NCBI GenBank assembly: GCA_019693395.1 | Contig: JAAMXP010001927.1 | Span: forward strand, 1 to 11,559 | From: Ettlia oleoabundans | Taxonomy: Eukaryota > Chlorophyta > Chlorophyceae > Chlamydomonadales | Direction: 5' to 3' | DNA length: 11,559 bases | Shown here: positions 1 to 8,168 of the stretch, piece after piece | Numbering within the stretch: position 1 is the stretch's first letter | How the letters are laid out: the number at the start of each line of letters is the position of its first letter | Made by a program: the position numbers and the translations under genes | Notes under the pieces: generated by a model | Seen by the model: the letters and a program-made list of their open reading frames with translations, nothing else | Told to the model about the DNA's origin: nothing | Databases searched by the model: none

Positions 1-486
1 CCTAACTGATCCCATTTGGTAGAGCAGTGGTTGGTGCATTCATTCATTCATTCATTCATGTCTGGTTGTACCTCCCCGCCAGCGGGTATCCTGGCGCAGA
101 CTCTGTAACTTCCCTCAGTCAGTCAACCCTACCGATACCCACACACTTTGACCACGCCCATCCGCGGTACTCATTTCTCAACTGATCCCATTTGGTAGAG
201 CAGTGGTTGGTGCATTCATTCATCATTCATGTCTGATTGTACCTCCCCGCCAGCGGGTATCCTGGCGCAGACTCTGTAACATCCCTCAGTCAGTGCCGAG
301 CGTCAACCCTACCGATACCCACACACTTTGACCACGCCCATCCGCGGTACTCAATTCTCAACTGATCCCATTTGGTAGAGCAGTGGTTGGTGCATTCATT
401 CATCATTCATGTCTGATTGTACCTCCCCGCCAGCGGGTATCCTGGCGCAGACTCTGTAACATCCCTCAGTCAGTGCCGAGCGTCAA
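1..486. repeat. Tandem satellite array, left block (180-bp period)
   Basis: Two full units and part of a third lie head to tail with a period of exactly 180 bp; bases 181-306 and 361-486 are identical. A unit has two parts. Part A (about 125 bp) starts near CTAACTGATCCCATTTGGTAG, has a CATT tetranucleotide stretch, then a block around CCAGCGGGTATCCTGG, and ends near GCCGAGCGTCAA. Part B (about 55 bp) contains ACCCACACACTTTG and ends in a GGTACTCA motif. The CATT stretch differs between unit 1 and units 2 and 3. The array starts before the window edge. I see no credible coding potential. Confidence 0.95.
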
Positions 487-1172
487 TATAGCAGAGCGCC
501 AGCCTGCTGCCCCTCCGATTTCTTTCTCCCAACTTTGCCTCGGCCGTGCTCCGCCTGGTGTGCACACTGGAGTGTGGCACGTTGTCTGCCTAGCGGCGGT
601 TGAGGCCATGGATAGCGGCAGACGTCGCATGTATGCCATGAGTGTTGCTCCCGACCCCCACCCCCCCACAATTGTCGCCACCTGCGGTCGCCATGTGGTG
701 GCCCGTTTCTGGTCACTCCTTGCTGATTTCGTTGCCCCCCGCCGTGTTCCTGGCCGCTGGCGCCCAGGCTGCCCAGCAGGCCACCCCTTCATTTACTACG
801 ATGCCGCCACTGCCTCTTTTGCTGTTGACCGGCCGGCTGTGCCAGCTGCCGCTCCACCGCAGTGATCAGCCACTCTGCCTTCCCTTTGTTTCACCTTACC
901 TCCCACCAACCCCCCATCTCACTTCTCACCTTTGTGATACCCTCCGACTGCCCTAGAGCTGTGTGATCCTGGCTGCTTTGCCCCCTCTTCACACCGGTAG
1001 CCTCCCATGCATTGCCCAATGTTTTTACTGCCTGCATCTGGGACGCTCCATGAAGCTCCTTGTGCCTAGAGTAGGTGGTGGTAGCAACGGGCAGCGCTAA
1101 CTGGCCCGATAGGGGCGGTGGCGGTTGCCTACCCTTGTTCATTTGAGCCCCGCCCCCTTTTTTACAACCTTC
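487..1172 (+). mobile_element. Probable LINE 3' fragment inserted in the satellite
   Basis: Unit 3 of the array stops right after GAGCGTCAA and unrelated sequence follows for about 690 bp. Satellite part B then resumes near 1173 with a variant of its ACCGATACCCACACAC segment, so this block interrupts a single monomer. The first 380 bases are open in one frame and end in a peptide that resembles the C-terminus of algal LINE polyproteins (see next entry). The remaining 300 bases look like untranslated sequence. That order, C-terminal coding end plus 3' UTR with no upstream part, fits a 5'-truncated LINE copy. No poly(A) tail and no clear target-site duplication are visible, so the class is inferred. 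Confidence 0.45.
488..865 (+). pseudogene. Putative C-terminal remnant of LINE reverse transcriptase polyprotein
   Basis: The frame is open without a start of its own and ends at TGA 863-865. The last 60 residues read as a Trp/Phe-rich segment RFWSLLADF, then RVPGRW, then HPFIYYD and SFAVDRP. To my recollection, algal LINE polyproteins end in a similar pattern (W..L.DF, R.P..W, HPF, a short acidic and aromatic tail). No YADD or other catalytic reverse-transcriptase motif is present, so even if correct this is only the tail. It could also be a chance frame in GC-rich DNA. Confidence 0.35.
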
Positions 1173-2088
1173 CTGCCAATACCGACACCCACACACTTTG
1201 CCCACACCCATCCATGGTACTCAGTCCTAACTGATCCGATTTGGTAGAGCAGTGGTTGGTGCATTCATTCATTCATTCATTCATGTCTGATTGTATCTCC
1301 CCGCCAGCGGGTATCCTGGCGCAGACTCTGTAACATCCCTCAGTCAGTGCCGAGCGTCAATCCTAACTGATATCATATGGTAGAGCAGTGGTTGGTGCAT
1401 CATTCATTCATGTCTGATTGTATCTCCCCGCCAGCGGGTATCCTGGCGCAGACTCTGTAACATCCCTCAGTCAGCCGAGCGTCAGAGCAGTGGTTGGTGC
1501 ATTCATTCGTTCATGTCTGATTGTACCTCCCCGCCAGCGGGTGTCCTGGCGCAGACTCCCCCTCAGTGCCGAGCGTCACCCTCCCCGCCAGCGGGTATCC
1601 TGGCGCAGACTCTGTAACATCCCTCAGTCAGTGCCGAGCGTCTGCCAGCGGGTATCCTGGCGCAGACTCTGCAACATCCCTCAGTCAGCCGAGCGTCTGC
1701 CAACACCCACACACTTTGCCCACGCCCATCCATGGTACTCAATCCTAACTGATCCGATTTGGTAGAGCAGTGGTTGGTGCATTCATTCACTCATGTCTGA
1801 TTGTACCTCCCCGCCAGCGGGTATCCTGGCGCAGACTCTGTAACATCCCTCAGTCAGCCGAGCGTTGATGGGTACTCAATCCTAACTGATCCCATATGGT
1901 AGAGCAGTGGTTGGTGCATTCATTCATTCATGTCTGATTGTAGCTCCCCGCCAGCGGGTATCCTGGCGCAGACTCTGTAACATCCCTCGGTCAGGGAGCA
2001 ACCCATCCATGGTACTCAATCCTAACTGATCCCATATGGTAGAGCAGTGGTTGGTGCATTCATTCAATTTATTTTTGATTGTACCTTT
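1173..2088. repeat. Tandem satellite array, right block (irregular period)
   Basis: The same satellite resumes with seven further copies of the CCAGCGGGT(A/G)TCCTGGCG core, near 1304, 1430, 1534, 1587, 1644, 1814 and 1950. Six copies of the AGAGCAGTGGTTGG segment start at 1246, 1382, 1484, 1764, 1901 and 2041. Spacing varies from about 53 to 170 bp because units have lost part B, part of A, or both, so this block is a rearranged version of the 180-bp array. The final unit degenerates after TTGATTGTACCT at about 2088. Short peptides such as PASGYPGADS recur in translation but change frame between units, so this is not a repeat protein. Confidence 0.93.
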
Positions 2089-2394
2089 ACCCTGACCACC
2101 TTCCCTGCAGTGCGACAGATGCTAGCACTCCAGCGCTGGACCCTCCTGCATGCCCTGTCAGGCGGGGCACAGGGCGGCACAGCCATTGTGTACCGCACCC
2201 ACCTCGCTAGAAGCGGCCAGCTTTCCATCCCAGGCGGTGAGGCAGCGGTACAGCGGGGGGCTGTCGGCCGCTACATAGCGGCTCCGTTCCGCTGGTGTGG
2301 CCACAGCCTCCACATTGCCAGCATATACCTGCACTCTGGAGATCCAGCCGCACAGCGACAGTACATCACCGCCCACCTGCAGCAGCGCCAATGA
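2089..2394 (+). pseudogene. LINE endonuclease-domain fragment
   Basis: The translated frame (TGA at 2392-2394) contains GGTAIVYR, then VGRYIAAPFRW, then ASIYLHSGDPAAQRQ. This succession matches the middle of the apurinic-endonuclease-like (exonuclease-endonuclease-phosphatase) domain of non-LTR retrotransposons: the 'GG.AI..R' strand, a hydrophobic strand, and the 'YLPSG' strand followed by a helix. The N-terminal residues of the domain are missing, and so are the later catalytic Asp and His motifs and the reverse transcriptase. The fragment is therefore truncated at both ends and not functional. It begins where the satellite array decays. It is on the same strand as the 488-865 remnant, but whether the two came from one element cannot be shown here. 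Confidence 0.6.
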
Positions 2395-2473
2395 GCTGAC
2401 AGGCAGGTCAGTCACAATCAACCGCAGCGCGATTCACTCCCGTTGCACATTTACGTGGCGGAAGACAGAACTT

Positions 2474-2505
2474 GAAGTACCTGAAAACTGAAGTACCTGA
2501 AAACT
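2474..2505. repeat. Perfect 16-bp tandem duplication
   Basis: GAAGTACCTGAAAACT occurs twice in direct succession (2474-2489 and 2490-2505). It lies at the broken downstream edge of the minus-strand BTB-like fragment, where it duplicates the bases that read SPVF on that strand. Confidence 0.95.
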
Positions 2506-2722
2506 GGGGACTCTCTGGCAAGGATGAAACAAGACGCCCTCAGGGGTGCAGCGGCGGCACAGCGCTGCCGCCGCCACCGCTGGTACTGTCCCACACAATG
2601 CGCACCACGAGATCGGAGAATGCTGAGTTGCTGTACCACTCGTTTCCTGCTAGTCTGAAAGTCATGTTGTCAATCTCGTCCCGCCATTCTCCTTGCCGAA
2701 CGTCATCACGGAGCAGCGACAT
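2495..2722 (-). pseudogene. Possible BTB/POZ-domain fragment, frame-broken
   Basis: On the minus strand an ATG at 2720-2722 opens a peptide beginning MSLLRDDVRQGEWRDE and containing EWYSNSAFSDLVVRIV, which resembles the start of a BTB domain (a 'FSD(V/L)..V' strand). This frame ends at a TGA near 2540. A neighbouring frame, one shift away, reads CFILARESPVFR over about 2495-2540, which resembles the next conserved BTB piece ('H..iLa..SpvF'). Together they suggest a BTB coding segment split by a frameshift or an unrecognised intron, with nothing recognisable after SPVFR. The rest of a BTB fold and any partner domain (Kelch, MATH, ankyrin) are absent. A decayed gene end beside the LINE and satellite zone is the simplest reading; chance similarity remains possible. 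Confidence 0.35.
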
Positions 2723-3200
2723 GCCAGGAAGACAACCGGCAGCAGGATGATCCTATGTGCCGCGAGTATTGAAGCAATCTCTGTTTGTTTCTGTTGGCGA
2801 CCGACACCTGCATGTTGCAGCTTTGTGTCGGGTTTTCTTCCGCTTCGCGCGAAACCACTCCACAGTCTTGGCCAGTGCCCAAGAAAACGAGCTTTCATCC
2901 ACTCAGTCTGCTTCTCGACACTCATTAGTTCATTCACAAGGTCTACAGGTGACGCATTGCGCCTCCAGCAAGCAGCAACCTGTGGCATCTCGCCGCCGTT
3001 CCCTGTTCTTGCCTGCAGCCACCCACTAATAGGATATCGTGCCTTTAATGCGCATGAAGCCAGGGGCACGCCGGTGTCTTTCTGCATCGCGCCCTCCGGT
3101 CAGCAAACTATAACCAGCCGCCTTTGCCGCATGTGCTGCACTGCAGGCCTTCGCTAGGTAACGGCATTTGCAGCATTAGCTGCCGCCCCTGCAGTCTCTC
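2723..3200. other. Intergenic region upstream of the kinase-phosphatase gene
   Basis: No convincing gene. Open frames of 140 to 155 codons exist on both strands over 2662-3157, but they overlap each other and match nothing I recognise. The segment is visibly less GC-rich than the exons that follow. It should contain the promoter and 5' UTR of the plus-strand gene starting at 3201. Confidence 0.6.
3109..3113 (+). promoter_or_regulatory. Possible TATA element
   Basis: TATAA within AAACTATAACC lies 88 bases before the predicted ATG at 3201. The distance suits a core promoter with a short 5' UTR. A five-base match in an AT-poor genome is only weak evidence. Confidence 0.2.
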
Positions 3201-6200
3201 ATGACAGTCGCGGCGCCGGCGCACCTGGCGGCAGCGGTACCCCACGCGCCAGCCACGCCTCTTCCTGATGCCCTCCCTGGCTCTCACTCCGCCGGAGTGG
3301 CTGCCGTCATAGCAGCCATGGCTGCCGCTGTGCAGCGTGGCGATTTTGCTGGGGCGGAAGCGCTAGGAGCTGCCACGGAGGTGCATCTCGCTTTACCCAA
3401 GCACGCTCTGTGCAACCTGCGCCCGCTGTCCCAGGGCGCCCAGGCCACAGTGTTTTCAGCTGAGCTGGCACCAGACTGCGCTCATCTGGTCCCAGGACTA
3501 GAGGCGAAATCTTCTAAGGGAGACAGGCTGGAGGTGGCGGTGAAGCGGGCCCACATCCGTGACTCTGCAGGTGGGCAGCATTTGACACGGCAAATTTATG
3601 CCAATCTGGAGCAGCCTTTATGCCCGCGAGCTGCCGATGGACCTCCCAAATAGTCACCAGTGAAGCCAGTGTTACCAATAGCTACTGTCTGCCGCTGCCC
3701 CCCCACCTGCAGACCTGCAGCGCTTCCGGCGCGAGGCGGCGCTGCTGGCGGAGCTGCGCCACCCGCACATCGTGCACCTGCTGGGTGCTCGCCTGCTGCC
3801 GCCTGGTGCGATGGTCTCCATCTGTTGGAGTGCTTGTGCTGCTTACAACACCCACAAGCCTGATGTGGAAGCGCAGGCTGCCCTGCGCACCCCTGCCCGC
3901 ACATGCCTTGCAGCTGCCATGCCCTGCAATGCACCTGATCGTCTTCCCTAGTCTTCCCTCCTGCCTGCTTGCCCACATGTTCAACCCCTTCAACCTCTCG
4001 GTTCCAAGATCTAACGCCTTACATGCCCGGCATCCGTCACCATCAACAGTTATCTCCTCTTTATTGTTTTCTTCTGGTCTCAGGGTACCAGCTGGTGCTT
4101 CAGCTGGAGGCCACAAACGCCGCCACCGAGCTTCACGGCTCCGGCTGGCGCCCCACCTGGCCCAACACGCTGCGCCTGGGCGCCCAGCTCGCAACGGCGG
4201 TGGCCCACATGCATGCGGCTGGCTACGTGCACCGCGATATAAAGCCAGCTAATGTGCTGCTGAATGAGGGGAAGGACACAGCCAGGCTGGCTGACCTTGG
4301 GCTGGCGGCCCCCGCGGCGGAGCTTGCGGCAGGCGGCGTCAGCCATGTAAAGCCCACCGGCGGCTTCCACAAGCAACGCATGGTGGGTGGAGGGAAGGGC
4401 GGTTTGTGCTTGCGCCTTCAAGCGAATGGATGTGGTACTTTGCACCTGCTGCTGGCCTCGTCGCCCCCCCTCCGGCTGCAACTTTTGCGAACATGCGTGC
4501 TGAAGGTCCATTTGCTCCTCCGGCCTTCTAAGCGAGTTGTTCCCCCACCCACCCACCGCCGATCATCCATCCATCAACCATCCATCCACCGACTTGCATG
4601 CCCTATCTCCGTCAACGATCCATCCACCGACTTGCAGTGGATCTCTCTAAGCACACCTTTGCACCGCCGTTGCTTCGTGCTGCAGGTGGGCACCTTGGAG
4701 TACATGGCTCCAGAGGTGCTCCTCAACTCTGCACATTCCCCCGCCTCTGACGTGTTCGCCCTCGCTGTCACCCTGAACGAGCTCGCCACCGGCATTGTTC
4801 CTTACTCTGACTGCACCCGGGACAACCCCCTGGCGCATACAATCTTAGAAATGGGCTATGGGCGGCAGGAGCTGGCGGCGGCAGTGGCGGCGGAGGGGTT
4901 GCGTCCCATATTGTGCCCCGACACGCCTTCTGAGCTGAGGCAGCTGCTGCAGGCGTGCTGGGAGCGGCAGCCGGGGCAGCGGCCGAGTGCCAGGCAGGTA
5001 GCGGCAGCGCTGCAGGAGCTGGCTGCTGAGTGGGATGGGATGGCTGCGGGGCAAGCTGGCTTTAGTGGGCAGGCCTCCAATGCAGCAGCAGCAGCAGCGG
5101 TAGAAGGATCACCCTCAGCAGCGAGAGCAGCAAAAGCCGGTGTAACCTCCGCGGCTTCTGGCCCAGAGCCCCCCAGAACTGTCAGCCCTAAGAAGAGAGC
5201 AGGTGCTGCCCTTTTGCGCGATGACGAAATGGATGCTGAAATGGAAGATGCGGGCAGCCCAGTAGCTGGCAACTATGCAGTAGCAAGGGGCATGTCCGCC
5301 CCTTCCCTGCCTCCCTGGTTGGCAGCTGCCGGCGGCAGCAGCAGCAGCAGCAGCAGCGACAGCAGCGCGCCCTCTGCAGCGGCAGCGAGTGGCGCTGTGT
5401 TTACTGGCACCTTCCTCACAGCTGGCAGGCGGGACAAGATGGAGGATACTGTGGTGGTACTGCAAAATGCCTTTGGAGGGGCAGGGGCACCTGGCTGCAC
5501 CGCGGTTGGGGTGTTTGATGGCCATAGGTGAGCTCCTTGCTTTGGTGGGTGGGTTGGGAAGTTGGGTCTGTGGTGTACGTGAATCGTTTGGGACGTGCAC
5601 CGAGGCTGCTAGCCCAACAAGTATCAGCCGCCATGTGTGCGGTTTCAGCCATCCATGCTGTCCATACCCGCTGGAGCAGGCGGCTAAAGTTTGGCTGCTG
5701 CACCTTGAGCCGTGTACGCTGTGTCCGCCTACCTGCAGGGGCGCATCAGCGGCCGAGTTCCTGTCGCAGCACCTACAACACCTGCTCACGGCACGGCTGC
5801 TCCACAGCAGCAGCGCCGGAGAGCTGCTGGCGGGCGCACTGGCAGATGCTGACGTTGCATTTCGTGCACAGCAGGATGCAGCGTGGGCAGAGCGGCTGGC
5901 ACGCATGGGCCCTGCGGCGGCAGGTGCCAAGCCGGCTCCTGGCAGTACCGCAACTGTAGTGCTGGTCTACCCAGGCGGGCAGCAAGGACAGCAGCACCAG
6001 CACCAGCACCAGCAGCAGTTGGAGCAGCAGCAAGGCTCCCGTCAGCAGATGCTGGCGGTTGCCAACCTTGGAGATAGCCGTGTGGTGTTGTGCCGCGGCG
6101 GCCAGGTGTGTGCGCGGTTCGCATGTTCGTTATGGTGCTGTTTTTATGCACACTTGCTGTCAATGGCTCGGTGCCCCGGCTTGAGCTGTACTATAGTCGG

Positions 6201-7823
6201 CAGGACTGGCAGCAGAACTGGTGCCTTCGCTGCCGCTGCAAGCCAGCAGGTGTGGGGGCCTGCAGAGTCTGAAGAGTCAGCCACCGCAACCAGTGTCCAG
6301 TTCCTGCCTGGGTGATTGGCCAGCTTGCGTAGCAGTCCTGCTTTAAAGTGATGTTGTTGAGTAATCCTGCTGCCCTTCAGTCGCATGGATAGCTTCCTTA
6401 CATGCCGCTGACTTCACTCACCTCGCTAGATTACCTACCTGACAACTTTTCGTTCCGCGCTTTGACTTGCAGGCTATGCAGCTAACTCGTGACCACACTG
6501 CCGACCTGCCCGATGAGCGGCAGCGAGTGGCAGCGACCGGGGGCACTTGCAGCATCCGGGCGGGCGGCTGGCGCGTGGGCACTGCCGGTCTGCAGGTCAC
6601 AAGGTGAGGTGCTGGTGGCGGCAGGCGCAATATCTGCTGAACTTTTGCTTTCACTGGCAACGGCATATGCGTCCATGGGATGTTGTTGCGGTCTTTCCGC
6701 ATGCGGGTAGCCTGCTGGCTTGCAAATACTGCTACATTGAGCATTGGTGGCTCTACACCGTATCCATCTGGTTCGCTGCTTGACACACTGTCGCGCCACT
6801 GCATGTCCGCTATCAGGTCTGTGGGGGATGCGGACCTCAAAGGGCAGGGTGTGAGCGCTGAGGCTGAGGTGGTTGAGCTGGCGCTGACGCCGCACGACAG
6901 CTTCCTCATAGCTGCCACTGACGGCCTGTGGGATCGTGTCAGGTGCGCACTCACGCCCTCCTCCCCAGTTCTCACAGATACATGTGGGCAGAGCGCGTGC
7001 TGCACATTGGGCTGAGCAGGGTGCTGGTTCTGCCCTTGAATGCCAGTCAACAAACGTCTCGCATGACCCTTTCCCCTTTTCTCTTTTTGCACTGCGCCAC
7101 CAGCTCCTGGCGTGCTGGCTGCGGCCATCTCACCCATTCCACTGGTTTCCTGGTTGATACGTGCAGCAACGAGGATGCAGTGGCTCTGGTGCAAGACACA
7201 GTGAAGCATCCGGGCATGTGTGCGCAGGTGGGTAGGGAGCGATTGGGAGCGGGCAGGATTGTGTGTATTCCTTGGGGTGCAGCGCTGCCCACTTAGGGGT
7301 TGGCAGGCAGGCAACTGCTGCATCTGCTGCTTGCCACACAGTGATATGACAGATTGGCAGCTTGCCGCTCGGCTCGAGCATATCTCCTGTTGCTGTTGAG
7401 ACATTGCCGTGCCCCTTGGTATGCTCTGCAGAGGCTGGTCACAGAAGCGCTTGCCCGTGGCAGCGGTGACAACATAGCCGCCATTGTGGCATTCCTCAAC
7501 AGCGACGGCAGCACAGGTAAGCTGTGGTACAGTAGCAAAGCGACAGCTGCATTCCCCATAAGCTGGAAAACAGGTGCCGCCTGCCTGGTATTGTCCTGGC
7601 CGCGGGGCCGCTTCTGCATGCTAAGTTCAGTCAGCTACCTACATGCGTCCTTTGTTTATTCCACTCAAACTCACCCACCCATCCTGACCTCCCTTTTGCT
7701 GCAGTGGAACGCGTGTACGACCACGGACGGCTCAAGTATGGCAGCGCAGCGGCAGCGGCAGCCCGTCGCAAGGCAGCAGCTGTGGCCCCTCCCTCGGCTG
7801 ATGAGTTGCGGGAGACTTACTGA
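3201..7823 (+). CDS. Protein kinase-PP2C phosphatase fusion protein (10 exons)
   Basis: Exons: 3201-3570, 3713-3805, 4084-4382, 4686-5527, 5739-6105, 6473-6603, 6817-6942, 7167-7227, 7432-7516, 7705-7823 (TGA 7821-7823). All nine introns are GT-AG, and the joined frame gives 830 residues. The kinase domain is about 73-370: degenerate glycine loop around G79, Lys115 in VAVK, helix-C Glu131, HRDIKPANVLL (Asp206, Lys208, Asn211), DLG at 225-227 in place of DFG, MAPE at 261-264, Asp276, Arg353. A linker rich in Ala and Ser (about 375-490) follows. The PP2C domain is about 492-795: RRDKMED (Glu507, Asp508), FDGHRG (Asp532), GSTA, ANLGDSR, LTRDH, TRSVGD, TDGLWD (Asp736), GSGDNI (Asp776). Metal-binding residues are present, so both enzymes look potentially active. 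The family is known from plants (Arabidopsis At2g40860 has this order). It presumably both adds and removes Ser/Thr phosphates; substrates are unknown. The start is the first in-frame Met of exon 1; I see no targeting signal. Confidence 0.92.
4383..4685 (+). other. Intron 3 of the kinase-PP2C gene: stop-free, multiple of three
   Basis: Donor ATG|GTGGGT and acceptor CTGCAG|GTGGGC join the activation loop (HKQRM) directly to VGTLEYMAPE. The intron is 303 bases long and has no stop in the coding frame, so unspliced RNA would stay open. An internal CAG at 4635-4637 is a second in-frame acceptor candidate 48 bases upstream. The assignment as an intron rests on kinase spacing: without removal, about 101 residues of low-complexity sequence would sit in the activation segment. 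Confidence 0.8.
4580..4636. repeat. Direct duplication inside intron 3
   Basis: ATCCATCCACCGACTTGCA occurs at 4580-4598 and again at 4618-4636, a 38-base offset, within a CATC-rich stretch. The second copy, with the next G, forms the TTGCAG that could act as an alternative splice acceptor. Confidence 0.9.
5992..6045 (+). repeat. CAG/CAC trinucleotide tract coding Gln and His in the PP2C domain
   Basis: An imperfect CAG/CAC run encodes alternating Gln and His followed by Gln-rich sequence (about residues 616-638). It sits between the GSTATVVLVY strand and ANLGDSR of the phosphatase fold, where a loop is expected. Similar triplet runs near 5083-5098 (poly-Ala) and 5333-5370 (poly-Ser) encode the interdomain linker. 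Confidence 0.85.
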
Positions 7824-8115
7824 AACGTTAGACAGGACCTGCATTTTATTATCTTTCATTACTCGCTGCTTGCTGCTCGAGTTTAATGTCACGGCAATTT
7901 TGTTCCATTCTTGAGTTTCATTCCCCCAGCAATTGTATCCCATTCCTTGTGGATTGTGCTGGAGTTGTGATGTGTGCAGAGTGGCAGGCTGGAAGCCGTT
8001 GCAAGTGATGTCAGTCATACAAAAGCAACTCCCCGCCTGCCGTGAGCCACTGGCTTGCCCATGATACCTTTTGCCCTTTCTAAGCCCACTGCAGTGTCTC
8101 TGCTATTTATTCTAC

Positions 8116-8120
8116 TTACA
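8116..8120 (-). terminator. TGTAA poly(A) signal, minus-strand secreted-protein gene
   Basis: TTACA on the plus strand is TGTAA on the minus strand, about 50 bases beyond the TGA at 8169-8171. It lies upstream of the opposing signal at 8142, so the two transcripts should overlap at their 3' ends. Confidence 0.5.
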
Positions 8121-8141
8121 AAGGTAGGGGCATGAAGTAGT

Positions 8142-8146
8142 TGTAA
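8142..8146 (+). terminator. TGTAA poly(A) signal, kinase-PP2C gene
   Basis: This is the only TGTAA on the plus strand between the stop at 7823 and the next gene. It implies a 3' UTR of roughly 330 bases, with cleavage shortly after the signal as is usual in green algae. Confidence 0.55.
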
Positions 8147-8168
8147 GGACCTATTCTGCTGTTGTGAC

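Noticed and set aside
1236..1262. Functional tRNA gene
   Set aside because: Only the D-arm resembles a tRNA. There is no acceptor stem, anticodon arm or T-arm at proper spacing.
1418..1765. Open frame in the satellite encoding repeated PASGYPGADS-type peptides
   Set aside because: The peptide changes frame between units because unit lengths are not multiples of three. The DNA repeat explains the protein repeat, and no start or promoter context supports expression.
1..2088. CRISPR array
   Set aside because: The repeats are long, directly abutting and include the would-be spacers; the genome is eukaryotic; no cas genes are present.
2662..3157. Overlapping 141-codon (minus) and 154-codon (plus) open frames
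   Set aside because: They lie on opposite strands of the same DNA, match no family I know and have no clear splice or signal context. Chance open frames are frequent in GC-rich DNA.
3969..5531. A single 520-codon open frame as an independent kinase gene
   Set aside because: It starts inside intron 2 and reads through intron 3. The spliced model restores the N-lobe with Lys115 and Glu131, gives correct activation-loop spacing and continues into the phosphatase.
5115..5930. Long minus-strand open frame opposite exons 4 and 5
   Set aside because: It mirrors the Ala/Ser/Gln-rich triplet coding of the plus-strand gene, crosses an intron and contains no recognisable domain.
6418..7404. 328-codon minus-strand open frame opposite exons 6 to 8
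   Set aside because: It spans several verified exon-intron junctions of the plus-strand gene and translates to low-complexity sequence with no known motif.
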